A stretch of DNA of 5,094 nucleotides. Origin: Verrucomicrobiota bacterium (GTDB lineage: Bacteria; Verrucomicrobiota; Verrucomicrobiia; Opitutales; UBA953). The notes below the pieces were generated by a model. It saw only the letters and a list, made by a program, of their open reading frames with translations, searched no databases and was not told the origin of the DNA. Shown piece by piece: positions 1 through 5,094 of the stretch (positions within the stretch are counted from its first letter, which is position 1; every line of letters begins with the position of its first letter). Location of the stretch: contig RFQN01000116.1 in the NCBI GenBank assembly GCA_009924965.1, forward strand, positions 1 to 5,094, written 5' to 3'. The translations under genes were made by a program, and so were the position numbers.

Positions 1-941
1 ACCTCGACATGAAGGAGATCAAGATCTACTGCGACAAGGATGGCTGGGCCGACCGCACCGTGGTGGTCGAGCACGACGAATCCCACCAGCTCGTCGAGGA
101 GTTCATGCTCCTGGCCAACGAGACCGTCGCCAAGGCCCTCGACCAAGCCAAGATCCCGCACGTCTGCCGCGTCCACGACGAACCCGACCCCGAGAAGCTG
201 CAGGTCCTGCGCGACCAGCTCGCCGTCGACGGGCTCAAGGTCGGCGACCTCACGGAGCGCAAGGAGATGGTCAAGCTGCTCGCCCTCCTCAAGACCCGCG
301 AAGACGGCTACACCATCCGCATCCAGCTGCTGCGCTCGCTCAAGCAGGCCTGCTACCGCGCCTCCCCGGACGGCCACTTCGGCTTGGCCAAGCGCCACTA
401 CTCGCACTTCACGTCGCCGATCCGCCGCTACGCCGACCTCCTCGAGCACCGCATCTTCGACGCCTACATCGCCAAGCAGGGCGTGCCCTCCGCGCCGAAG
501 GACGCCCCGCGCTCACCGGGCCTCGGCGAACTCGTGCGCGCCTGCGAACACATCTCCATCACCGAGCGCAACAGTTCCGAGGCCGAACGCGACTCCGTGA
601 AGATCAAGCTCCTCGAGCTCTTCGAGCGCGAGGTCGAGCGCAAGGACAAGCGCCCCTTCGAGGCCATGATCACCGAGGTCAAGCCGCACGGGCTCATGGT
701 CGAGCTGACCGCTTCGCAGGCCTACGGCCTCGTGCACATGTCGACCTTGACCGACGACTACTACCGGATGAACGACGCGGGGACCGCGCTCCGCGGCAGC
801 CGCACCGGCCGCGTCTTCATGGCCGGCGGCACGATCCAGGTGACGGTCGACCGCGTCGACCGCTTCAAGCGCCAGGTGGACTTCCGCCTCTACGACGACC
901 GCCAGGCCAAGCCGCGCCCGCCCGACCGTCGCCGCGGCTGA
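1..941 (+). CDS. rnr: Ribonuclease R, C-terminal part (5' end outside window)
   Basis: This is the 3' part of a gene for RNase R, a 3'-to-5' exoribonuclease that degrades structured RNA in the cytoplasm. The reading frame is open from the left edge (Leu-Asp precede the Met at base 9), so that Met is internal and the true start lies outside. Numbered from that Met, residues 30-45 (EEFMLLANETVAKALD) match the RNB domain, and 133-148 (HFTSPIRRYADLLEHR) is the hallmark RNB C-terminal motif. Residues 180-195 match the family segment with TER and AERD. An S1 RNA-binding domain covers about 215-295, with GLVHMSTLTDDYY and, near its end, VDFRLYD. A short basic tail (KPRPPDRRRG) ends the protein. The N-terminal cold-shock domains and the catalytic aspartates would lie upstream and cannot be seen. 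About 310 of the usual 700-800 residues are present. The next gene on the same strand begins 49 bases after the stop. RNase II is less likely, given the DDYY and RTG wording of the S1 region. Confidence 0.95.
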   Translation, partial: LDMKEIKIYCDKDGWADRTVVVEHDESHQLVEEFMLLANETVAKALDQAKIPHVCRVHDEPDPEKLQVLRDQLAVDGLKVGDLTERKEMVKLLALLKTREDGYTIRIQLLRSLKQACYRASPDGHFGLAKRHYSHFTSPIRRYADLLEHRIFDAYIAKQGVPSAPKDAPRSPGLGELVRACEHISITERNSSEAERDSVKIKLLELFEREVERKDKRPFEAMITEVKPHGLMVELTASQAYGLVHMSTLTDDYYRMNDAGTALRGSRTGRVFMAGGTIQVTVDRVDRFKRQVDFRLYDDRQAKPRPPDRRRG

Positions 942-948
942 TCCGCGG
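932..948 (+). other. GC hairpin spanning the rnr stop codon
   Basis: Two copies of CCGCGG (932-937 and 943-948) flank a five-base loop, CTGAT, that contains the TGA stop of rnr. The stem is six G-C pairs, and GTTTGGGATT follows. This could protect the mRNA 3' end or act as a weak terminator. There is no real U-tract, so intrinsic termination is not well supported. CCGCGG is itself a palindrome and can occur by chance in GC-rich DNA. Confidence 0.3.
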
Positions 949-990
949 GTTTGGGATTGCCTGCCGGTTAGCAGAAGAAACGCTCTAGGC

Positions 991-2061
991 ATGCCCCTGC
1001 CCCGCCCTCTCTTCCTGGCGTGCCTGTTGCTGCTCGGCCTCCAGCCGAACCGCGCGACCGCCCAAGCCGCCCCGGCCTCCGAGAAGCCGGCGGTTTCCGC
1101 CGAGGCCGCCCAAGCACAGGCTGCGGCCGAAGAGAAGAAAAAGGGGGTTGATCGCGCCCTGGCGATGGCCAAGCGCTTCAAGGAAATGCCCCAGCTCGCC
1201 GGCAAGGTCGCGCTGACGGAGGCCAAGGCCACGCTGCAGCTCAAGGAGGGCTACCGGTTCATCGCGAAGGACGATGCGGCCTACATCCTCTCGGACATCT
1301 GGCGCAACCCGAAGGAAGCGATCGCCGGCGTGCACGGCATCATCGTACCGCAGGGCTTCAACCCCTTCCAGGAAGACGCCTGGTGCGTGGTCGTCTCCTT
1401 CGACAAGTGCGGCTACGTGAAGGACGACGACGCGGCGGAGATCGACGCGAAGAAACTGCTGACGGCCTTCCATGAACACGAGGAGGAGATCAACGAGGCC
1501 CGCAAGAAGCGCGGCTACGACGAGCTGTGGTGCGTGGATTGGGCCGAGAACCCCCACTACGACAAGGCCCGCCACATCATCTTCTGGGCCAAGCGCCTGT
1601 CGTCGGTCCGAGCCGGCACGGACCAGGACACCCTGAACTACGACGCCCGTTGCCTCGGACGCCGCGGCCTGCTGTCCCTGAACGCGGTGGCCAACATGAA
1701 GCAGCTGCCCGAGATCAAGCAGGCGATGGAAGGCATCATCCCCCAGGCGAACTTCGATGCAGGCGAAACCTACGCGGACTTCAACTCCAGCACCGACCAC
1801 GTGGCCGAATACACTGTCTTGGGCATCGTCGCCGCTGGCGCCGCCGCCAAGCTGCTCGGCAAGGGCGCTTTCCTCGTGGTCCTGCTCAAGTTTGGCAAGT
1901 TCCTGATCATCCCCTTCATCGCCGGCTGGAAATACATCGTCAAAGGCTGTCGCTGGGTCTGGGGCAAGGTCACCGGCCAGAAACCCGCGCCCGCGACGGA
2001 AACCAGCGCGCAGATTGCTGAGACCCCGACGGCCCCACCGCAGGATCCACCCAACGCCTAA
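991..2061 (+). CDS. DUF2167 family membrane-anchored protein (COG4714-like), function unknown
   Basis: This is a 356-residue envelope protein resembling the DUF2167 family (COG4714, uncharacterized membrane-anchored proteins). I recognise the family from several blocks: KVALTEAKATLQLKEGYRF (72-90), IIVPQGFNPFQEDAW (117-131), GYVKDDDAAEID (141-152), WAENPHYDKARHIIFWAK (184-201), LNYDARCLGRRGLLSLNAVA (215-234) and YADFNSSTDHVAEY (261-274). A signal peptide covers about residues 1-25 (hydrophobic core LFLACLLLLG, likely cleavage after ATAQA or nearby). An Ala/Glu/Lys-rich low-complexity linker follows (26-52). Two hydrophobic segments near the C-terminus (about 272-290 and 293-317) probably anchor it in the inner membrane, with the conserved globular part outside the cytoplasm. 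A Pro/Thr-rich tail ends it (331-356). The ATG at 991 is chosen because it starts the signal peptide directly; upstream there is only a weak purine stretch (AGAAGAAA). No catalytic motif is apparent and the role is unknown. It may be cotranscribed with rnr (49-base gap), but nothing shows a functional link. Confidence 0.85.
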   Translation: MPLPRPLFLACLLLLGLQPNRATAQAAPASEKPAVSAEAAQAQAAAEEKKKGVDRALAMAKRFKEMPQLAGKVALTEAKATLQLKEGYRFIAKDDAAYILSDIWRNPKEAIAGVHGIIVPQGFNPFQEDAWCVVVSFDKCGYVKDDDAAEIDAKKLLTAFHEHEEEINEARKKRGYDELWCVDWAENPHYDKARHIIFWAKRLSSVRAGTDQDTLNYDARCLGRRGLLSLNAVANMKQLPEIKQAMEGIIPQANFDAGETYADFNSSTDHVAEYTVLGIVAAGAAAKLLGKGAFLVVLLKFGKFLIIPFIAGWKYIVKGCRWVWGKVTGQKPAPATETSAQIAETPTAPPQDPPNA

Positions 2062-2070
2062 GCGTCCGCT

Positions 2071-2781
2071 TCAGCCCCGGAGCAAGCGCCACCACGTGGC
2101 GGCGTATTCGCGGCCCGTGCGGCCAAGCTTGATGCGGCCAGCATCATCGTCCGTCCAGACGACAGGGATTTCGCGCACACGCCCACCGGCCCGCGCTAGG
2201 CGGACGAGGACCTCCGCGCCGAACGAAAAACCGCGCGCGGCCTCCGGCAAAGTCAGGGACTCATAGCAATCTCGACGCACCAGTTTCAGCCCGCAGCCAG
2301 GATCGGTGACGGCGGTGCCCGGCAGGCAGCGCCAAAAGAACGAGAGCAACCCCGAGAGAAAGGAACGTTCGAGCGAACGGCCACGCACCTCGGAGTCGTC
2401 GTGCCAACGGGAGCCCGCGACGGCTTCGCAGGTGCCCGCACGGATCAAAGAGTAGCCCGTGCCCAAGGCCCGCGGGTCGGTCGCCATATCGGCGTCGCAA
2501 TAAGCCAACACGTCGCAATCGCCGGGAGCCGTCGCCCACGCCCGTCGAATCGCCAGGCCCTTGTCGCCGGACTCAGACACACGCAGATACTGCAGCGGAC
2601 GGGCAAAGTGATTGGCATGGGCCTCGGCGACCGCACGCGTGGCATCGGTAGATCCATTGTCGGCCACGACAACTTGGGCATCCGTCAGCCCCTGCGCCTT
2701 GAGGCTTTGGGCCAAAAGCGCCAACCCAGCCCCGAGACGGGCCGCTTCATTGCGGGCGGGGATGACGATGAGCAGGGCCAT
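2071..2781 (-). CDS. Family 2 glycosyltransferase (DPM1/ALG5-like, soluble)
   Basis: This is a 236-residue GT-A fold glycosyltransferase of family GT2, expected to transfer a sugar from a nucleotide donor. The motifs run in the usual order. IPARNE (7-12) and VADNGSTD (39-46) form the nucleotide-binding half. GDKGLAIRRAW (72-82) corresponds to the GKG.A.R.G segment. CDADMATD (95-102) holds the metal-binding D-x-D (Asp96, Asp98). GSRW is at 123-126, and DPGCGLKLVRRDCY (160-173) is typical of the polyprenyl-phosphate mannosyl/glucosyl transferase branch. FSFGAEVLVRL (185-195) and EIPVVWTDD (204-212) close the domain. There is no obvious transmembrane segment, so it is probably soluble or peripheral. 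The acceptor may be a polyprenyl phosphate, judging only from resemblance to DPM1/ALG5 proteins; donor and acceptor cannot be read from sequence. It converges with the DUF2167 gene (nine bases between stops) and is divergent from the barrel-protein gene. No Shine-Dalgarno sequence is seen before the ATG, which is supported because IPARNE follows at the normal distance. Confidence 0.9.
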   Translation of the reverse strand: MALLIVIPARNEAARLGAGLALLAQSLKAQGLTDAQVVVADNGSTDATRAVAEAHANHFARPLQYLRVSESGDKGLAIRRAWATAPGDCDVLAYCDADMATDPRALGTGYSLIRAGTCEAVAGSRWHDDSEVRGRSLERSFLSGLLSFFWRCLPGTAVTDPGCGLKLVRRDCYESLTLPEAARGFSFGAEVLVRLARAGGRVREIPVVWTDDDAGRIKLGRTGREYAATWWRLLRG

Positions 2782-2847
2782 GCTTGAGCCGAAAGTGCCT
2801 AATCATGAGCGACTTTCAACCCAGCAACACCTTTATCGAGACCTTAT

Positions 2848-2862
2848 TGAGACAAGGTCTCA
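2848..2862. promoter_or_regulatory. Operator-like palindrome 1 (Fur-like)
   Basis: TGAGAC-AAG-GTCTCA is a perfect 6-3-6 palindrome. It overlaps a second perfect inverted repeat: GAGACCTT (2838-2845) and AAGGTCTC (2854-2861) around an eight-base loop. Its outer TGAGA/TCTCA halves are the same as in palindrome 2, whose centre is 31 bases downstream, about three helical turns. It lies in the AT-rich divergent region and could control either neighbour. Its centre fits the Fur consensus less well than palindrome 2 does. The overlapping repeats could alternatively be the site of another regulator, or an RNA hairpin if the transcript starts upstream. Confidence 0.5.
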
Positions 2863-2864
2863 TT

Positions 2865-2876
2865 TATTGTTTGACT
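2865..2876 (+). promoter_or_regulatory. Possible core promoter elements for the barrel gene (weak)
   Basis: TATTGT (2865-2870) matches four of six bases of a -10 box and would put the transcript start near 2877, about 32 bases before the ATG. TTGACT (2871-2876) is a good -35 hexamer, but no convincing -10 lies at the right distance before the start codon. Neither choice is complete. With the first, palindrome 1 would lie between the -35 and -10 positions and palindrome 2 just after the start, an arrangement suited to repression. This is suggestive only. Confidence 0.2.
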
Positions 2877-2878
2877 TG

Positions 2879-2893
2879 TGAGACTCATTCTCA
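2879..2893. promoter_or_regulatory. Fur-box-like operator 2
   Basis: TGAGACTCATTCTCA fits the 7-1-7 inverted-repeat form of Fur sites. It matches TGAGAAT-N-ATTCTCA at 13 of 14 defined positions (C for A in the left half) and the classical TGATAATnATTATCA at 11 of 14. It ends 15 bases before the ATG of the barrel-protein gene, so a bound repressor would block transcription start or early elongation. Fur family members (Fur, Zur, Mur, PerR) share similar sites, so the metal cannot be assigned with certainty; iron is the most likely. Confidence 0.55.
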
Positions 2894-2908
2894 ACAAAAG
2901 ACCCTGCT

Positions 2909-3715
2909 ATGCGCCTCTCCGCCCTCGCTCCTTGCCTGCTCCTCGCCGCCGCTGCCAACGCCTGCGAAAACCCGTTCGGCTACTCCTACCTCGCCGAAAC
3001 CTTGAAGCCCGGCAAATACGAGTTCGAGCAATACGTCACCGGCCGCTTCGGCAAAGACCTCGGCGCTGGTTACGACGCCCGCTACCGCGGCTTCGATCTA
3101 CGCACGGAAATCGAGTTCGGCCTCTCCCCGACGGAGCAGCTGGCCCTAGAGCTCGACCAGACCTATTTCGACACCGCCGACCGCGAGGGCCTGCGCTTCC
3201 GCGGCGTGAACGTCGAATACATCAAGATGCTGGCCAACCCTGACACCAATGCGTGGGGCCGGGCCTTCTACCTCGAAGGCAGCTACTCGCAGGCCAGCCT
3301 GCATGACGGCCATCTCCGCGACCGCTGGACCGTGGAGTCGAAATACATCCTGCAGCACAACTTCGGCGAGAACAGCCCCTGGATGTATGTCGCCAACCTC
3401 GGCGTCGAGCTCCTGCATACCCGCGGCGGCGAAGACGCGTTCGAACTGTTCGTCACCCAAGGCCTGTCGTACCAACTCAATAAGGAATGGGCCATCGGCG
3501 TCGAAGCCCTCGCCGCCGCCGAATGGATCGAAGGCGCGGATTTCGAGGAATCCGGCGTGCAGGTCGGCCCGTGCATCAACTACCGCAAGAACGACTTCTC
3601 CGTCTCGTTCACGCTGTTGGCCCAACTCACCGGCGCACCCGCCAACAAAGGCAGCCTCAACGTCAGCGAATACAGCCCATACGAAGCCCGCCTGAAGGTG
3701 TCCTGGGAATTCTAA
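2909..3715 (+). CDS. Predicted outer-membrane beta-barrel protein (DUF6662-like)
   Basis: This is a 268-residue secreted protein that looks like an outer-membrane beta barrel. A signal peptide covers residues 1-18 (LAPCLLLAAAANA, cleavage after Ala18), and the mature protein begins CENPFGYSYLAETL. The rest is mostly alternating polar and hydrophobic stretches rich in Tyr, Phe and Trp with short Gly/Asp/Asn turns, such as KYEFEQYVTGRFG, DLRTEIEFGL, AFYLEGSYSQA and FSVSFTLLAQL. It ends in a strand closing with Trp-Glu-Phe (RLKVSWEF); a C-terminal Phe is the usual barrel-assembly signal. The opening NPFGY...ETLKPGKYEFEQ and the FDLRTEIEFGLS block recall the DUF6662 group, an assignment from memory. 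The mature part has two cysteines, 19 and 222. Neither substrate nor pore function can be inferred. The gene is preceded by two Fur-like palindromes, suggesting metal-responsive expression. Only AAAAGA serves as a possible ribosome site. It converges with dxs across a hairpin-rich gap. Confidence 0.75.
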   Translation: MRLSALAPCLLLAAAANACENPFGYSYLAETLKPGKYEFEQYVTGRFGKDLGAGYDARYRGFDLRTEIEFGLSPTEQLALELDQTYFDTADREGLRFRGVNVEYIKMLANPDTNAWGRAFYLEGSYSQASLHDGHLRDRWTVESKYILQHNFGENSPWMYVANLGVELLHTRGGEDAFELFVTQGLSYQLNKEWAIGVEALAAAEWIEGADFEESGVQVGPCINYRKNDFSVSFTLLAQLTGAPANKGSLNVSEYSPYEARLKVSWEF

Positions 3716-3737
3716 GGCACATGCCATTAACCAGCAG

Positions 3738-3758
3738 GGACCGCACCTCGCGCGGTCC
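3738..3758. terminator. Hairpin after the barrel gene (possible terminator)
   Basis: GGACCGC (3738-3744) and GCGGTCC (3752-3758) form a perfect seven-pair stem with a seven-base loop, 22 bases after the barrel gene's stop. No T-run follows on the plus strand (GAACTGTAT) or precedes it for the minus strand. It may stabilise the 3' end or help stop transcription without a U-tract, or be an outer part of the neighbouring palindromic repeat. Confidence 0.35.
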
Positions 3759-3767
3759 GAACTGTAT

Positions 3768-3869
3768 CGGGTAGGGACGCGACTGCGTCGCGTCGGTTCG
3801 CCGAGAGACGGGCGGACCTCACCACAGCCCGCTACCACCCAGGACAGCACGTGGTGCTGCCCCTACCCG
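3768..3869. repeat. REPIN-like element: inverted pair of GTAG-headed palindromes
   Basis: CGGGTAGGG (3768-3776) and its exact reverse complement CCCTACCCG (3861-3869) bound a 102-base unit. Each GTAG head is followed inward by a hairpin. On the left, GACGCGAC-TGC-GTCGCGTC (3776-3794) is a perfect 8-3-8 stem. On the right, CAGCAC-GTG-GTGCTG (3845-3859) is a perfect 6-3-6 stem. A further stem, GGTTCGCC (3795-3802) with GGCGGACC (3811-3818), pairs fully if one G-T pair is allowed. A GTAG tetranucleotide next to a palindrome is the known layout of REP sequences mobilised by RAYT (TnpA-REP) transposases, and two in inverse orientation make a REPIN. The location between convergent genes is also typical. 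No RAYT gene is in the window, and whether the unit is multicopy cannot be tested here. It ends two bases from the dxs stop and could terminate transcription from both sides. Confidence 0.6.
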
Positions 3870-3870
3870 C

Positions 3871-5094
3871 TCACTTCAGCGCCGTCTTGATGGCCGACAG
3901 CATCTGCTCGGGCGCCAGGCCGTGCGCCGCGCGCAAGGTCTTCACGTCCGTGGCATGGCCCACGAAACGATCGGGCCAGCCGAGGCGAAGCACCGGAGTG
4001 CGCACGCCATGTTCGGCCAAGACCTCCAGCGCGCCTGTCCCGAAGCCGCCGGTGACCGCGCCGTCCTCGAAGGTGACAAGCAAACGGGCCGCCTTGGCCT
4101 GCTCCACGAGCAACGCGTGGTCGATGGGCTTGGCGAAACGGGCGTTCACGACGCCGACGGACAAACCCGTCTCGGCGGTCAACTTCTCGGCGAGCGCTTG
4201 GGCTTCCGGCACCATCGCACCCAACGCCCAGAGCTGGACATCGACGCCAGCGCGGAGCACTTCGGCCTTCCCTAAAGGAATGAGCGCCGGTTGCGCCTTG
4301 ATGGGCACGCCGGCGGCGGGGCCGCGCGGGTAACGGATGAACATCGGCGCGCCGGAACGCAGGGCCGTGTGCAGCATGTCCGACAGCTCATCCTCATCCT
4401 TCGGCTGCATCAGCGTCACGTTCGGGACGCAACGCAGGTAGGCGATGTCGAAGACACCGTGGTGCGTCGGGCCGTCGCTCGGCGAGAGGCCGGCGCGATC
4501 CATGCAGAAGGTCACCGGCAGCTGCTGCAGGCAGACGTCATGGATGACCATGTCGTAGGCGCGCTGGAGGAACGTGGAATAGATCGCGCAGACCGGACGC
4601 AGGTCGCGCGCGGCCAAGCCGGCGGCGAACAGCGCGGCGTGCTCTTCCGCGATGCCGACGTCGTGGTACTGACCCGGCAACGCCTGCTTCAGCTGGCTGA
4701 GGCCGGTGCCGGAAGGCATGGCGGCGGTGATGCCGACCACCTTCGCGTCGGCCTTCGCCTCGCGGACCAGCAAGGCCCCAAAGACATCCTGCCAGGCTTT
4801 CGGCGCACCGGGCTTGCCGGTGGCCAGGCTGTCGCCGGTCTCCGGATCGAACGCCCCCGTGCCGTGGAACTTCTCGGGGTTCTGCAGCGCCGCGCCGAGG
4901 CCGCGGCCTTTCTCGGTGCGCACGTGCAGGAGCACGGGCCCCTTGGCGTCCTTGCAGAAGCGCAGGTACTTCTCGAGCGTCGGCAGGTCGTGCCCATCGA
5001 TGGGCCCGATGTAGCGGATGCCATACTGCTCGAAGAGGGACGAGTTGCGCGTGTACCAGTTCTTGACGTGCCGCTTGAAGCTGCGGCCGAAGTC
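3871..5094 (-). CDS. dxs: 1-deoxy-D-xylulose-5-phosphate synthase, C-terminal two-thirds (5' end outside window)
   Basis: DXS is a thiamine-diphosphate enzyme that condenses pyruvate with glyceraldehyde 3-phosphate to 1-deoxy-D-xylulose 5-phosphate, the entry step of the MEP isoprenoid pathway. The frame is open to the right edge, giving 407 residues of the usual 620-640. Numbered from the edge, GIRYIGPIDGHD (25-36) and KFHGTGAFDPETG (75-87) belong to the end of the first domain and the linker. YHDVGIAEEHAALFAAGLA (143-161) contains the Glu (150) equivalent to the cofactor-activating Glu370 of the E. coli enzyme. YSTFLQRAYDMVIHDV (172-187) and DRAGLSPSDGPTHHGVFD (199-216) supply conserved Arg and His positions, and IRYPRG (253-258) the substrate-phosphate Arg. 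The C-terminal transketolase domain runs to the end, with WALGAMV, FAKPID, TFEDGAVTGGFG and GWPDRFVGHA. A GTG at 4935 could be taken for a start but lies inside the conserved GPVLLHV. No defect is seen in the visible part. Confidence 0.96.
   Translation of the reverse strand, partial: DFGRSFKRHVKNWYTRNSSLFEQYGIRYIGPIDGHDLPTLEKYLRFCKDAKGPVLLHVRTEKGRGLGAALQNPEKFHGTGAFDPETGDSLATGKPGAPKAWQDVFGALLVREAKADAKVVGITAAMPSGTGLSQLKQALPGQYHDVGIAEEHAALFAAGLAARDLRPVCAIYSTFLQRAYDMVIHDVCLQQLPVTFCMDRAGLSPSDGPTHHGVFDIAYLRCVPNVTLMQPKDEDELSDMLHTALRSGAPMFIRYPRGPAAGVPIKAQPALIPLGKAEVLRAGVDVQLWALGAMVPEAQALAEKLTAETGLSVGVVNARFAKPIDHALLVEQAKAARLLVTFEDGAVTGGFGTGALEVLAEHGVRTPVLRLGWPDRFVGHATDVKTLRAAHGLAPEQMLSAIKTALK

Noticed and set aside
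513..1244. Long antisense open frame across the end of rnr and the start of the DUF2167 gene
   Set aside because: It spans two well-supported plus-strand genes and their gap, has a low-complexity Ala/Arg/Glu/Val composition, and shows no family motif. Such frames are expected in GC-rich DNA.
985..1800. 271-codon minus-strand open frame opposite the DUF2167 gene
   Set aside because: Its Val/Leu/Arg/Gly-rich product has no recognisable domain, and the opposite strand carries a conserved family protein with a signal peptide.
2087..2101. Hairpin CGCCAC-CAC-GTGGCG just after the DUF2167 stop, as a terminator
   Set aside because: It lies inside the glycosyltransferase coding sequence (the Trp-Trp region), has no T-run, and is explained by codon content.
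2954..2965. Lipoprotein signal at Cys19 of the barrel protein
   Set aside because: The preceding residues Ala-Asn-Ala do not fit a lipobox, which needs Leu or a similar residue at -3; ordinary signal peptidase cleavage after Ala18 fits better.
2805..3005. Small plus-strand frame starting MSDFQPSNTF in the divergent region
   Set aside because: It crosses both operator palindromes and then overlaps the signal-peptide coding part of the barrel gene in another frame, where its product becomes a Ser/Pro-rich shadow. There is no ribosome site.
3146..3850. 234-codon minus-strand frame opposite the barrel gene
   Set aside because: It is the shadow of the barrel gene and runs through the REPIN-like repeat; no motif is seen in it.
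4933..4935. GTG as the start of dxs
   Set aside because: The frame continues upstream to the window edge and encodes recognisable DXS sequence (GIRYIGPIDGHD), so the GTG is an internal valine.
1..5094. A defence system, CRISPR array, phage or biosynthetic cluster
   Set aside because: No nuclease-effector, transposase, phage, reverse transcriptase or regularly spaced repeat is visible; the genes are housekeeping or envelope genes.

Overview
The window is GC-rich bacterial chromosome (roughly two-thirds GC by eye) and densely coding. It holds five protein genes. Two are cut by the window edges: the 3' part of an RNase R gene at the left and the 3' part of a 1-deoxy-D-xylulose-5-phosphate synthase gene (dxs, minus strand) at the right. 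The wording of the RNase R and DXS proteins, the weak or absent Shine-Dalgarno sequences, and the GTAG-type palindromic repeat between genes fit a Verrucomicrobiota bacterium, perhaps of the Opitutales. This placement is an inference from remembered family sequences, not a search result.

Layout. From 1 to 941 (+) is the end of the RNB domain and the S1 domain of RNase R. A gap of 49 bases follows. From 991 to 2061 (+) is a secreted or membrane-anchored DUF2167 (COG4714) protein of unknown function. It converges, with only nine bases between the stop codons, on a soluble family 2 glycosyltransferase at 2071-2781 (-). An unusually AT-rich divergent intergenic region (2782-2908) separates that gene from 2909-3715 (+), a predicted outer-membrane barrel protein resembling the DUF6662 group. 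The region carries two palindromes that resemble ferric-uptake-regulator (Fur) operators. The barrel gene converges on dxs (stop at 3871). The 155 bases between them are packed with hairpins, including a REPIN-like pair of inverted repeats with GTAG heads.

How the genes relate. There is no sign of one joint pathway. RNase R (RNA decay) and DXS (first step of isoprenoid synthesis by the MEP route) are housekeeping genes. The DUF2167 protein and the barrel protein are envelope proteins. The glycosyltransferase probably acts on a nucleotide sugar and a lipid or envelope acceptor. I see no tRNA, rRNA, CRISPR array, transposase, phage gene or defence system. The two signals most worth following are non-coding: the tandem Fur-like operator and the REPIN-like element.
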